DNA of 64,000 bases. It comes from Bacteroidales bacterium UBA3543 (lineage in GTDB: Bacteria; Bacteroidota; Bacteroidia; Bacteroidales; UBA932). Below the pieces are notes generated by a model, which searched no databases, had not been told where the DNA came from, and worked only from the letters and a program-made list of their open reading frames with translations. The stretch is from NCBI GenBank assembly GCA_002376715.1, contig DFOK01000110.1, forward strand, positions 1-64,000, given 5' to 3'. The translations under genes were made by a program, and so were the position numbers. Shown here in pieces: positions 7,864 through 17,379 of the stretch (the first letter of the stretch is position 1; each line of letters starts with the position of its first letter).

Positions 7864-9210
7864 ATGGCAGAGGATATGATTCATTTCAAGAGAAAGATTT
7901 ATGACACTATGCTCAAATGGAAAAATGAGCGTAATGGTGATACCGCATTGCTTATACAAGGAGCTCGCCGTGTTGGTAAATCCACTATTGCGGAAGAGTT
8001 TGCACGCAAAGAGTATAAATCGTACATATTGATCGATTTCTCAAAAGTCTCCAAAGAGGTCAGCGATTTGTTCAATGATATATCGGATTTGAATTATCTC
8101 TTCATCAGGTTGCAATTCATTTTCCAAGTAGAATTGCATGAGCGAGAGTCTGTAATTATTTTCGACGAAGTACAGTTGCAACCATTGGCAAGGCAGGCTA
8201 TCAAACACCTTGTCAAGGATCATAGATATGATTATATTGAAACCGGCTCTTTAATATCCGTAAGATCCAAAAGTCGCGATATCATTATTCCAAGTGAAGA
8301 AACCAAGGTGAATATGTATCCCATGGACTATGAGGAATTCAGATGGGCATTGGGAGATAATGCAACCATACCTTTATTGCGTACGGCATTTGAAAAGAAA
8401 ATGCCGCTTGGCGATGCTGTTCATAGAAAACTTATGCGTGATTTTCGGTTGTATATGCTTGTGGGAGGTATGCCTCAAGCTGTTTCCGCATACATTAATA
8501 CCAATAACTTTACAGCAGTAGATGTGGTTAAACGAGACATCATTGCTCTATATGAAGAGGACTTCGGTAAGATTGATGATTCGGGAAGAGCAAAAGCTAT
8601 GTACGATGCCATACCGGCTCAATTAAGCAGAAACAGGTCACGATATCAAGTCGGAAATGCCATCCCTGAAGAGAAGGTCGATAGGGTAATAAATATCATC
8701 AAGGATATGGAAGACTCTATGACAACAAATGTGGCTTACCATGCTGATGACCCCAATGTGGGCTTGGCATTGACTATGAATCAGGAATATTTCAAGATGT
8801 ATGCTTCCGATACCGGTCTTTTCGTTACGCTTGCATTTAAGGATAGTGACATAACGGAAAATGTTATTTACAAGAAGTTGCTCAGTGACAAACTAAGCGC
8901 CAACCTTGGTTATGTATATGAAAATGTGATTGCTCAGATGTTAAAAGCTACCGGCAAAAACTTGTTCTATCACACCATACCATATGCTGACGGTAAAAAG
9001 TATTATGAAGTAGATTTTATAATCACTGACAAACATAAAATTTCACCCATTGAGGTTAAATCATCGGGGTATAAAACGCACAAATCACTAGACGAATTTT
9101 GCGTCAAGTTCTCTGACCGCATAATGAACAAGTATGTGATTTACACAAAAGACTACAGATATGAAAACGGGGTACACTATGTACCTGTTTATATGACAAT
9201 GTTTTTGTAA
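7864..9210 (+). CDS. AAA_14/DUF4143 ATP-binding protein
   Basis: A 448-residue ATPase of the AAA_14 plus DUF4143 type. Walker A is GARRVGKST (about residue 34), Walker B is SVIIFDEVQ (about 100), and sensor-like ETGSLISV follows. The C-terminal DUF4143 part carries a nuclease-like core: EVDFIITD, then IEVKSSGYK near residue 398 (D ... ExK spacing of PD-(D/E)xK folds). Such proteins are very common, scattered accessory genes in Bacteroidales and archaea with no firm function. It sits alone downstream of phased repeats, has no partner gene, and may be a horizontally moving cassette. Confidence 0.85.
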   Translation: MAEDMIHFKRKIYDTMLKWKNERNGDTALLIQGARRVGKSTIAEEFARKEYKSYILIDFSKVSKEVSDLFNDISDLNYLFIRLQFIFQVELHERESVIIFDEVQLQPLARQAIKHLVKDHRYDYIETGSLISVRSKSRDIIIPSEETKVNMYPMDYEEFRWALGDNATIPLLRTAFEKKMPLGDAVHRKLMRDFRLYMLVGGMPQAVSAYINTNNFTAVDVVKRDIIALYEEDFGKIDDSGRAKAMYDAIPAQLSRNRSRYQVGNAIPEEKVDRVINIIKDMEDSMTTNVAYHADDPNVGLALTMNQEYFKMYASDTGLFVTLAFKDSDITENVIYKKLLSDKLSANLGYVYENVIAQMLKATGKNLFYHTIPYADGKKYYEVDFIITDKHKISPIEVKSSGYKTHKSLDEFCVKFSDRIMNKYVIYTKDYRYENGVHYVPVYMTMFL

Positions 9211-9345
9211 ATCTTGCGTTTCATAATTCAAAAACACCAAAACGCGATTATCGGTAATGCAATTGTAGCTATTTCCCTAAATAAATCAAATTAGTGCATT
9301 GTTTGCAAAAAGCAGACATAGATTTTTTTTTATTAAAAAAGTATC

Positions 9346-9353
9346 TATCTTTA
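9346..9353 (+). promoter_or_regulatory. Candidate -7 box of the fimbrillin-like gene
   Basis: TATCTTTA, followed by TCCACTGAAACTCAAT, lies 65 bases before the start. A closely similar stretch (TAACTTAG then TCCGCTGAAACACAT) occurs at 11042, so the two surface-protein units seem to carry paralogous promoters. Confidence 0.4.
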
Positions 9354-9417
9354 TCCACTGAAACTCAATCTTTTAACGGGGACTATTTTTTAAACTTTTG
9401 CCAAATAATAAACAGCT

Positions 9418-10923
9418 ATGAAACTCAAACTACTTATTTCGGCACTCCTAGCCCTATTGGTGGCGGGCTGCACGCACAATATTAATCTTCCCGAGCCTGT
9501 TGAAGGAGAGGGAAAGATGGTTACCATACGCGCAACGATCCCACCGGAGACCCGCGTAGCGTACGATGACGGCACACGCACACTCTCATGGCAGGACGGT
9601 GACCAGCTCCTGCTGGTAGGATATGATGACAACGGTGCCTATAAAGGACATAATGTCTTTACATTTCAAACAGGAAGCAGCGGTAATTTTACGGGAAATG
9701 CCGTATCAGGGGCTACAAAATACAAAGCCTATTATCCGGGAAATGTCATCACGCTGGACCTAAACGGCAACTTAAAACCTCTTCTCGCCAATTTCTGGCA
9801 ACAGACACAGAACGGAAACAATTCTACTGCACACCTTCGCGATAAAATCCTCATGTATGACGAGACTGCCAATCCCCTCAACGAAACTTTCAACTTGGCT
9901 TTGAAGAGCAGCATTATCAAATTTAATCTCCAAAACGTGCCGGCCAACGTGGGAACACTAGTCAACCTGATTTGGATTGTAGAGAATGAACCGGGAGTGA
10001 ATAAACATTTGAGGCTTGATGTAACCGGTGTAACCTTCTCTACCGCCCAGGACAATATCACCGCGTTCCTCGCTTTTGACCCCACCGTGACACAGGTCGC
10101 TGCAAACGGAAAGGTGAGAATATCACTAATTGGGGAGCAGACGTATGTGTGGACGAGCGGCACCTTAACGGAAGGAAAGAACTACTCCGTAGGAAATCGC
10201 TACACAGGTAGTGTAAATAGCGGTTGGGTAAGGGTAATCAACCCGCTCAGCTACGTTGCCGCATATAATGTAAATCCTGACGGTACCGGCTTTGACAATA
10301 ATCTGACAGCCTGCAATGTGAGCGGTCACTTTACTTGGAATGCTGCAAGGGCTATCAATATTCCCTGTTATTACCTGCCGAGCAATGAAGAATGGATGAG
10401 TATTGTGCCGAAGCGAGGTAACTACGTTTATGTTGACTTCGATAGCATGGCTCCCAAGCCATATGATAATATTACTGAAAACGTCATAGTTCAAGGAGCG
10501 AACATTACTATGACCAGCGATTTTCGCAATTATTCTAGGCTTTGTTATGCCCTTCGTTACCAGGGTACCGGTATGGTCTCTGCTTGGAAGTATGAGTATA
10601 AAAACTATAATACTAATAATTGTCATATGAAGATTACTTGTCGTAGTGTAGCAGCATCGACAAGCATTGATGATATCGCCAACGAGGCTTTCTGGAGTAC
10701 CGGTAACGGGAACGATGTGGTTCGATATTTCCCTGCCGGCGGTAGCCTTAGTAACCAGTACGGATACCAGATGAGAGGCTCTAGTGGCCTTTTTTGGTCT
10801 TCTACTGAGGCTGAAAACAATAGCGATTACGCTTTGATTATGGTATTCGGTCCATTCAATGCTGTATCCAATAGAGCAACCCTAAAGTCTGAGCAGTATA
10901 CTGTCCGTTTGTTTACCAATTAA
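9418..10923 (+). CDS. Fimbrillin-like lipoprotein with FISUMP-like C-terminus
   Basis: A 501-residue surface lipoprotein. The signal peptide ends in lipobox LVAGC (Cys18). Residues about 30-260 resemble the Bacteroidales fimbrillin/Mfa-like fold (TRVAYDDGTRTLSWQDGDQL, YKAYYPG, AFLAFDPTVT), an anchored adhesin or pilus-subunit architecture. The C-terminal third looks like a Fibrobacter-succinogenes-major (FISUMP) domain: NIPCYYLPSNEEW, then GLFWSSTEAENNSDYAL and a final Val-Arg strand. Two blocks of its DNA (9673-9737 and 9796-9834) are almost identical to parts of the broken paralogue downstream. Product class is fairly secure; whether it polymerises is unknown. Confidence 0.75.
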   Translation: MKLKLLISALLALLVAGCTHNINLPEPVEGEGKMVTIRATIPPETRVAYDDGTRTLSWQDGDQLLLVGYDDNGAYKGHNVFTFQTGSSGNFTGNAVSGATKYKAYYPGNVITLDLNGNLKPLLANFWQQTQNGNNSTAHLRDKILMYDETANPLNETFNLALKSSIIKFNLQNVPANVGTLVNLIWIVENEPGVNKHLRLDVTGVTFSTAQDNITAFLAFDPTVTQVAANGKVRISLIGEQTYVWTSGTLTEGKNYSVGNRYTGSVNSGWVRVINPLSYVAAYNVNPDGTGFDNNLTACNVSGHFTWNAARAINIPCYYLPSNEEWMSIVPKRGNYVYVDFDSMAPKPYDNITENVIVQGANITMTSDFRNYSRLCYALRYQGTGMVSAWKYEYKNYNTNNCHMKITCRSVAASTSIDDIANEAFWSTGNGNDVVRYFPAGGSLSNQYGYQMRGSSGLFWSSTEAENNSDYALIMVFGPFNAVSNRATLKSEQYTVRLFTN

Positions 10924-10941
10924 TCAGGCCTATTGCCTGAT
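10923..10941 (+). terminator. Weak hairpin after the fimbrillin-like gene
   Basis: ATCAGGC and GCCTGAT form a perfect 7-bp stem around CTATT, overlapping the TAA stop. It lacks a strong T-tract, so termination is only a possibility. Confidence 0.4.
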
Positions 10942-11270
10942 ATATGGCTTAATCCTCGGGGTGGGGATTGGGGCTTTGGCACCACGCACCTCGTACTACA
11001 AATGGAAACGAATTAAAATTTTTTATTGCAATTAATTTGTTTAACTTAGTCCGCTGAAACACATATAGTTCAACTAGAAATCTTCTCTATGTTTGTGCGA
11101 CAACGGAATATAAAATTTAGCCAAGTCGAACAATCGTCCGTAAGTCTACTCTATCTCGCTGATATAGAGTTATTTATTGCCCTCCCCCATTCAAAAATAG
11201 GCAGTATTTATACCCGCTACTCGTGTTCTGTTGGCCCCATATAGGTCACAAGACGAACTATTAAAAACAA
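10942..11270 (+). other. Intergenic leader before the small peptide gene
   Basis: This stretch has no protein-coding gene. It holds a short heptad-like patch (10979-11000), an AT-rich block, and a -7-like TAACTTAG (11042-11049) followed by TCCGCTGAAAC, matching the start region of the fimbrillin-like gene. If transcription starts there, the small peptide has an untranslated leader of over 200 bases, which is long. No recognised riboswitch fold was seen. Confidence 0.4.
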
Positions 11271-11408
11271 ATGACTATGAAAAACAACGAATTCAAATTG
11301 GCGGAACATTACGTCGCTCCCGATCTCAAAGTTATCGAAATTGAACTAACCCAAAACATCCTCACGGCAAGCCTTCCCGACGTTGGGGACGGAGGAGATG
11401 CGTGGTAG
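11271..11408 (+). CDS. 45-residue peptide with Asp/Gly-rich, Trp-ended tail
   Basis: Reads MTMKNNEFKLAEHY, then VIEIELTQNILTAS, and ends PDVGDGGDAW. It begins ATG-ACT-ATG, so the start may be 11271 or 11277. Short proteins of this plan (a central V/I-E-V/I stretch, an Ala-Ser junction, an acidic Gly-rich tail ending in Trp) recur, by my recollection, next to surface-protein and fimbrillin genes in Bacteroidales, with no assigned function. There is no signal peptide. It lies between the intact fimbrillin-like gene and its broken paralogue. Confidence 0.65.
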   Translation: MTMKNNEFKLAEHYVAPDLKVIEIELTQNILTASLPDVGDGGDAW

Positions 11409-11489
11409 GTGTGATTAGCTATTTACCGTTAACCATTGGTAATTAGCCGAAAGTGCAACGGATATAAAACTGAGTAAACAATAAACTAA

Positions 11490-13858
11490 ATTCAAGGTCT
11501 TTGGCAAAATTCTCAATCTATCCTATATGGAAGCAGCGGTAATTTTACGGGAAATGCCGTATCTGGGGCTACAAAATACAAAGCCTATTATCCTGCAGAT
11601 GCCATCTTCCTGGATCCTAATTATGGTGTGCATTTTGATAAATTATGGCAACAGACACAGAACGGAAACAATTCTACGGCACATCTAGGCGACAAGCTGT
11701 GTTTGTGTGACGAGTCGGGCCACGGTTTAGATCAGCTATTTACATTAGCAGCCAAGAACAATATCCTAAGACTTAATCTCACCGGCATGCCGGAGTGGTT
11801 AGGAACCCTCAAAAGACTGATTTGGACCGTTGAGTACGAAACAGGATGTACTCGATCCACATGCCTCGATATCACCAACTATACATACACTTCAGGTGAC
11901 GAACTGATTGCTTACCTCGCTTTTGACCCTACGGTGACGAGGATCATTGCGAACGGAGAGGTAAGAATCACGCTGATAGGCGACATGTCGTTCGAGTGGA
12001 AAGCCACAACGAACAAGCCGAATGGCATGAACTACGCACAAGGGAATACCCGCTACTACGCTTCAGTAAGTGATGGTTGGCTTAATGTTGCTCCACTGAT
12101 GTACACCATCAGAACCAATGACCCAAATACGGAATATGGAATCAAGCAACCATTTGCTTCCTCCATAAACCCTTGCCATATGACTATCTACTGGGGAGAT
12201 GGATCCGAAAACACATTTTTAACACAAAACAGTACACTTTCACCGGAGAGATTTGCTTCGCATAACTACACCGGCGTAGGTGATTATACAATTACCATCA
12301 TTTCCGACCAAGCAGGTGCCGTAAAACAGATGCCGCAAATCACATTTTACGAACATATTGGAAACAACTTATACGAAAGCGATACGCTGCTTACAACAGT
12401 ACTGACCCCTTTCCCCAACATGGAGGCAAATTCTTTCGAAGAATGCTTCTGCGGCTGCAATCAATTAACCTCCATTCCGGCAGATCTGTTCAGGTTCAAT
12501 ACTCAAGCAACAAATTTCCATGGCTGCTTCTGGCTGTGTACCAAATTAACCTCCATTCCGGCAGACTTGTTCCAATACAACGTGTCTGCAGAAAATTTTG
12601 CGGGTACATTCTTAGCCTGCTACTCATTAACTGAAATTCCTACGGGATTGTTTGACGACAATACGCAAGCAACAAATTTCACCCGCTGTTTCGAATATTG
12701 TACCTCATTAACTTCTCTTCCTCAGGGATTGTTTGGCTCCAATGCGAATACGCAAGCGACAATTTTCGAAAGCTGCTTCAAACACTGCATATCATTAACT
12801 ACTGTTCCTACAGGATTGTTTAGCAACTATTCACAAGCAACAACCTTCGAAAGCTGTTTCCAATATTGCCGTTCATTAACGACTCTTCCTCAGGGATTGT
12901 TTAGCACAAATACACAAGCAACAAATTTCAGCCTGTGCTTCCATTATTGTACTTCATTAAATAACCTTCCTACGGATTTGTTTAAATATAATACGCTGGT
13001 GACAAATTTCAGCGATTGTTTCTTGCAATGCCACTCATTAACTACTCTTCCTGCGGATTTGTTTAAGCATAATACGCTGGTGACAAATTTCGACGGATGT
13101 TTCTGGGCCTGCGAGAATTTAAACAACATTCCGGTAGATCTGTTCAGATACAACACGGCAGTAACAACTTTCTCTTACTGCTTCGCGGGGTGCCTCTCAT
13201 TAGACAATATTCCGGCAGACCTGTTTAGGGACAATACGGGCGTAATAAGTTTCCACGCATGCTTCGCTCAATGCACCTCGTTAACTACTATTCCTACGGG
13301 ATTGTTCAGTGCTAATGCGCAAGTACAAGATTTCGCCAACTGCTTCCGAGAATGCAACTTTACTCAACTTCCGGCAGATCTATTCACCGGTAATGGGGCG
13401 GCAATATCTTTCAACTTTTGCTTTTACGACTGCCCCGCGTTAACTTCTCTTCCTCAGGGATTGTTTAGCAATAATACGCAAGCAGAATCCTTCTATGGCT
13501 GTTTCAACAACTGCACAGCATTAACTACTCTTCCTGATAACTTGTTTTCAAATAATTTGGTTGCAACAAATTTCGAAGACTGCTTCAAAAATTGCACTAA
13601 GTTGGTTTTAAAAAGGAAATTTTTCCGCTTCCGCAGGGCAATGACCAAGGTTTTTTTGCGAATAGAACAATGCGTTTCGCAAATTGTTTTAACGGTGTAG
13701 GTTCGAACTCAGCAGTTCAAGGTACTGCCCCTGAGTTATGGAACTTTTACGGAGGTGGGGGTCAAACGGGTCCAACAATATGGGTGATTGAAAACTGTTT
13801 CACTAACGCCAATGTAACTAACTACAACGATATTCCTAACTATTGGAAAGGATTATAG
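11490..13858 (+). pseudogene. Broken fimbrillin/BspA-like repeat surface protein
   Basis: A 5'-truncated and frameshifted relative of the upstream lipoprotein. The frame is open from 11490 with no ATG and no signal peptide; the first usable start is a GTG at 11628, inside the fimbrillin-like domain (matching GSSGNFTGN and YKAYYP of the intact gene). After that domain come about 15 tandem 27-residue BspA/DUF285-like leucine-rich repeats of the pattern LFxxNTQATNFxxCFxxCxSLTxLPxG (about 12420-13600), each with two cysteines. A one-base deletion in the A-run at 13610-13614 shifts the frame. One extra A would read on as LKKEIFPLPQGND ... ANCFNGVG to the natural end NYWKGL at 13858. Confidence 0.8.
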
Positions 13859-13860
13859 AT

Positions 13861-13890
13861 CAAAAAATCCACCGTGAGGTAGATTTTTTG
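13861..13890 (+). terminator. Intrinsic terminator after the BspA-like pseudogene
   Basis: A 13-bp stem with one mismatch (CAAAAAATCCACC / GGTAGATTTTTTG), loop GTGA, directly after the TAG stop; the second arm supplies the T-tract. Confidence 0.8.
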
Positions 13891-13925
13891 ATAGTTTTGA
13901 ATTCCAAGTCAGGAGTTGGATATAA

Positions 13926-13979
13926 ACCCGCACCCCGTGCCCCCGCAACTACATACTACCCACTACATACTCGCAACTA
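13926..13979 (-). repeat. Heptad array copy 6
   Basis: Units CCCGCAC, CCCGTGC, CCCCGCA, ACTACAT, ACTACCC, ACTACAT, ACTCGCA keep a strict 7-bp phase and join the GCAC and ACTACAT subtypes. Unlike most copies it is not next to the stop of a minus-strand gene; both neighbours are on the plus strand. Confidence 0.7.
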
Positions 13980-14005
13980 TTTTTTTTCTTTAAAAAGAAA
14001 TCCTT

Positions 14006-14013
14006 TACCTTTG
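14006..14013 (+). promoter_or_regulatory. -7 box of the btu operon (TACCTTTG)
   Basis: TACCTTTG fits TAnnTTTG and lies about 15 bases before the first conserved riboswitch nucleotides, the position expected for the operon promoter. A T-rich block (13980-13987) sits where the -33 box would be. Confidence 0.6.
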
Positions 14014-14021
14014 CATCGTAA

Positions 14022-14162
14022 TTGAGGCTAAAGGGAATCCGGTGCGAACCCGGGACTATACCCGTAGCTGTGAGTTCTGTAATTCCTAAGCTATTCTTTG
14101 CCACTGTCCTTTGCGGATGGGAAGGCAGCTCGAAGGAGGAACAAGTCAGAAGACCTGCCTTG
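14022..14162 (+). promoter_or_regulatory. Cobalamin riboswitch
   Basis: The conserved adenosylcobalamin-class core is clear: AAAGGGAATCCGGTGCGAA near 14031, then CCCGGGACTATACCCGTAGCTGTGA, GCCACTG at 14100, GGGAAGGC near 14120, and the B12-box segment AAGTCAGAAGACCTGCC at 14143-14159. It lies in the leader of btuB and should lower expression of the uptake operon when cobalamin is plentiful. A GC-rich stretch (AATCCCGGGTTTGGATTTC, 14180-14198) before the ATG may belong to the expression platform. Confidence 0.95.
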
Positions 14163-14214
14163 ATTATTTGTTGGATTGGAAATCCCGGGTTTGGATTTCA
14201 TGATTTGTTGTTAA

Positions 14215-16236
14215 ATGCAATACTCCTTCAGGGCATTTTTCAAAACTGTAGTACTTATTGCGGTAGCATTATTTCTGTTGCCGGCAACTCTTTTTGCCCA
14301 AAATAAGAAGCGGGACACAGTAGTAGTGCGTCAACTGGAGGAGTCGCGCATCACATCTGTCACCAAGCCCTCACCCACTCTTCAGAGCGCACCCGTGCAA
14401 GTTATGGATCGTACTGCCATTGAACGTTTGGGAGTACAGGAACTGCACGAAGCAGTCAAAAATCTCGCAGGTGTCAATATTCGTGACTATGGCGGTATCG
14501 GCGGCATCAAGACGGTCTCCATAAGAAGTCTCGGAGCTCAGCATACGGCGGTATCCTACGATGGTATTGCGGTATCCGACATACAGAGCGGACAGGTGGA
14601 CATCGGAAGGTTTTCGCTGGACAATGTGGAGATGATTACTCTCTCCATAGGCCAAAGCGATGAAATTTTCAAGTCTGCAAGGTTGTTTGCCTCCGCAGGA
14701 ACACTCAACATCACCTCGTCAGTACCTGTTTTCGAAGAGTGCGGCACTAATGTCACCGCACGTATGAGAGTGGGGTCATTCGATACCTATAACCCTTCCC
14801 TGCTATTGGAGCAAAGACTGGGAAGCAGGTGGGCGCTCGGAGCGAATGCCGATTGGGTAACCTCCAAGGGCGATTACCCCTTCATCATCGATAACGGCAG
14901 GGAGCTGGAGCATCTGTTGAGAAAAAACAGCGATGTCAATACCCTCAGAGCGGAGATCAATCTCTGGGGTTCTATCGGCGCTTCCGGCAAATTTTCACTC
15001 AAGGCAAGCGGCCTTTCGGGTGAAAGAGGACTCCCCGGTTCGGTGGTTCTTTACAATCAGGATGCATTTGAGCGCTTGTGGGACAAAAACGGTTTCGTCC
15101 AGGCTTCCTATAATACCACCCTCGGCCAAAAATGGGACCTGAAAAATGTACTCAAATACAACTATGCCTGGAGCAAATATTACGATGAAAGTCAGCGATA
15201 TCCCTTGGGGTTTGTAGAAGACCTTTATACTCAGCAGGAGTATTATGGCTCGATAGCTACCCGTTTCAAGCCTGCAAAGGGAGTGGAATTGACATTTGCG
15301 CAGGACCTGTTCTACAACACTCTGGATGCATCAATTCCCGAATGCCCATTTCCCGAAAGGATAAATTCACTTACAACTCTAGCGGGAAAATATCAGGGGT
15401 CATCTGTAACCATTGTTGCCTCACTTACCAATACATATATAACCGAAAAGGTGCAAAAAGGCGATCCCGCGCCTAACAGAAACAACCTTTCACCTGCTCT
15501 GAGCATCTCCTGGAAGCCCTTCAAGGCCACCAATCTCCGAATCAGAGCCTCATACAAAATGGGATACCGTGCACCCACCTTCAATGACCTCTACTATTTG
15601 AGAATGGGCAACACCAACCTCAGACCTGAGCGTGCCGACCAGTACAATCTAGGATTAACCTGGAGCGGCACTCTCGGCAAAGAGGAGTCAGGATGGCTCT
15701 CCGCCACTCTGGATGGCTACTACAATAGCGTAGAAGACAAAATTGTGGCCAGACCCACCCTCTTTATATGGAAAATGATGAACATAGGCAAAGTGCAGAT
15801 AGCAGGAGCAGATCTGAGCGTCACTTCCAGGGTTCGGTTCGGCAACAATCACAGCATCACACTCTCAACCAACGCTTCATACCAGTATGCTGTGGATGTT
15901 TCGGACCCCGAGAGCAAAACCTGGCGTCACCAGATTCCCTACACCCCACGCATTTCGGGAGCAGTCAATCTTGCCTGGAGCAACCACTGGGTCAATCTAA
16001 GCTACATCATCTCCTTTGTAGGAGACAAATATTCACTGCCCCCCAATGTGGAGCGCAACCTCATCAAGGGCTATGCCGAACATACCGTCTCAGCATACAG
16101 GGACTTTAACCTGCGCAGAATCTCTTTCCGACTCCAGGGAGAAATAATTAACTTTACCAATAAAATGTACGATATCATACAATATTATCCGATGCCCGGA
16201 CGCAACTTCAGGCTCACATTAAAAATTAAAATATAA
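14215..16236 (+). CDS. btuB: TonB-dependent cobalamin receptor BtuB
   Basis: A 673-residue outer-membrane receptor importing cobalamin with TonB energy. Signal peptide to about residue 28 (LLPATLFAQ), a TonB-box-like DTVVV just after it, a plug domain (APVQVMDRTAIERLGVQEL, VNIRDYGGIGG, SIRSLG) and then a 22-strand-type barrel ending in an alternating strand (FRLTLKIKI). Substrate assignment comes from the riboswitch and the btuGFCD neighbours. The ATG lies 55 bases after the riboswitch. Confidence 0.93.
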   Translation: MQYSFRAFFKTVVLIAVALFLLPATLFAQNKKRDTVVVRQLEESRITSVTKPSPTLQSAPVQVMDRTAIERLGVQELHEAVKNLAGVNIRDYGGIGGIKTVSIRSLGAQHTAVSYDGIAVSDIQSGQVDIGRFSLDNVEMITLSIGQSDEIFKSARLFASAGTLNITSSVPVFEECGTNVTARMRVGSFDTYNPSLLLEQRLGSRWALGANADWVTSKGDYPFIIDNGRELEHLLRKNSDVNTLRAEINLWGSIGASGKFSLKASGLSGERGLPGSVVLYNQDAFERLWDKNGFVQASYNTTLGQKWDLKNVLKYNYAWSKYYDESQRYPLGFVEDLYTQQEYYGSIATRFKPAKGVELTFAQDLFYNTLDASIPECPFPERINSLTTLAGKYQGSSVTIVASLTNTYITEKVQKGDPAPNRNNLSPALSISWKPFKATNLRIRASYKMGYRAPTFNDLYYLRMGNTNLRPERADQYNLGLTWSGTLGKEESGWLSATLDGYYNSVEDKIVARPTLFIWKMMNIGKVQIAGADLSVTSRVRFGNNHSITLSTNASYQYAVDVSDPESKTWRHQIPYTPRISGAVNLAWSNHWVNLSYIISFVGDKYSLPPNVERNLIKGYAEHTVSAYRDFNLRRISFRLQGEIINFTNKMYDIIQYYPMPGRNFRLTLKIKI

Positions 16237-16255
16237 ATCAAATAACGATAAAAAA

Positions 16256-17377
16256 ATGAAAAGAACACTTCTCAGACTCGCAATTATTGCAGGAGCGGTA
16301 CTGATTATGTCATCCTCCTCCTGCCTCGACCCCAACAATGGTAAAGAACCTGAAATTCCTCTGACTACCATCGGTACCTACATCCTCAACAATGGTAATT
16401 TTGGTTCAAACGATGCCAACTTTACGGCTTATAATCCTTACACCAAGGAGCTCAATTACAACATCTTCGAGCGCAGTAATGAAGGCAGGAAACTCGGTGA
16501 CACCGCTCAGGATATGATTGCTTTCGGCAGTAAAATTTATATTGCCGTCTACAACTCCGGGGTCATTTTCGTAACTGACCTTGAGGGTAAAGTAATCAAG
16601 GAGATCAAAACCAAGGCTAAAGGTTCAGCAGCCAATCTATCGCCACGCTTCTTCACCACCTGGGAAAACTACGTATATGTAACCTTCTACGAGGGTTATG
16701 CCGGCAAGATTGACACCACATCCCTAACAGTATCCGCACTTGCAAAAGTCGGTGACAATCCTGAACAGATCAAAATTGCAGGTGAAAAACTCTATGTTGC
16801 CAATTCAGGTGGTATGAACTATCCCAACTACGGCAAGACTCTCTCTGTACTCAACCCCGTTACCATGGATGTGATGAGCGAAGTTAAGGTATCGGACAAT
16901 CCGGTCTATCTGGAGTCTGACTCAAGAGGTAATCTCTATGTGATATCCATGGGCAACTATAATGATGTTCCCTCCTGCCTTCAAATCGTCAACCCCAACA
17001 ACGACTCCGTTCAGAAACTTGAGCTGGAGGGTATTACTCCCACATTTATCGCCAAAGGTCCGGGCAATGCCCTCTATCTTGTAAGCTCGAGTTATGATGC
17101 AAATTGGAATCTTATAGCCGATTATTATGTCTTCGATACAAACAAAAAAGAAATCTACGGCAAACTGATAAAAGATGGAACACGCGTGGAAAATCCCTAT
17201 TCTCTTTCCGCTGACACACTGCTTACACTTATTTACATAGGCACATCCGACTATGTAACCAACGGACAGATGTATGTAATCGATGCCTTTGGACACATGT
17301 ATCACGCATTTGACACCGGAGGACTCAACCCTATCACCGCATGTCCGGTAACTGCCGGTGGTAAAAAAGATAAATAA
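16256..17377 (+). CDS. btuG: BtuG-like cobalamin-binding beta-propeller lipoprotein
   Basis: A 373-residue surface lipoprotein (lipobox SSSSC, Cys23) with YncE-like propeller repeats: GTYILNNGNFGSNDANFTAYNP, IYIAVYNSGVIFVTDLEG, LYVANSGGMNYPNYGKTLSVL, LYVISMGNYNDVPSCLQIVNP. In gut Bacteroides, BtuG is a propeller of this size that sits on BtuB and captures cobalamin with very high affinity. The position directly between btuB and btuF makes the same role likely. The symbol is by context and fold; binding residues were not checked. Confidence 0.8.
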   Translation: MKRTLLRLAIIAGAVLIMSSSSCLDPNNGKEPEIPLTTIGTYILNNGNFGSNDANFTAYNPYTKELNYNIFERSNEGRKLGDTAQDMIAFGSKIYIAVYNSGVIFVTDLEGKVIKEIKTKAKGSAANLSPRFFTTWENYVYVTFYEGYAGKIDTTSLTVSALAKVGDNPEQIKIAGEKLYVANSGGMNYPNYGKTLSVLNPVTMDVMSEVKVSDNPVYLESDSRGNLYVISMGNYNDVPSCLQIVNPNNDSVQKLELEGITPTFIAKGPGNALYLVSSSYDANWNLIADYYVFDTNKKEIYGKLIKDGTRVENPYSLSADTLLTLIYIGTSDYVTNGQMYVIDAFGHMYHAFDTGGLNPITACPVTAGGKKDK

Positions 17378-17379
17378 CA

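Noticed and set aside
7864..9300. Insertion sequence or integrated element around the DUF4143 ATPase
   Set aside because: No transposase, terminal inverted repeats or target-site duplication could be found; the upstream repeats have no partner downstream.
12420..13600. Regular 81-bp periodicity that might be a CRISPR array or satellite
   Set aside because: It is a coding repeat of 27 codons in one open frame, with diverged DNA between units and no constant spacer layout.
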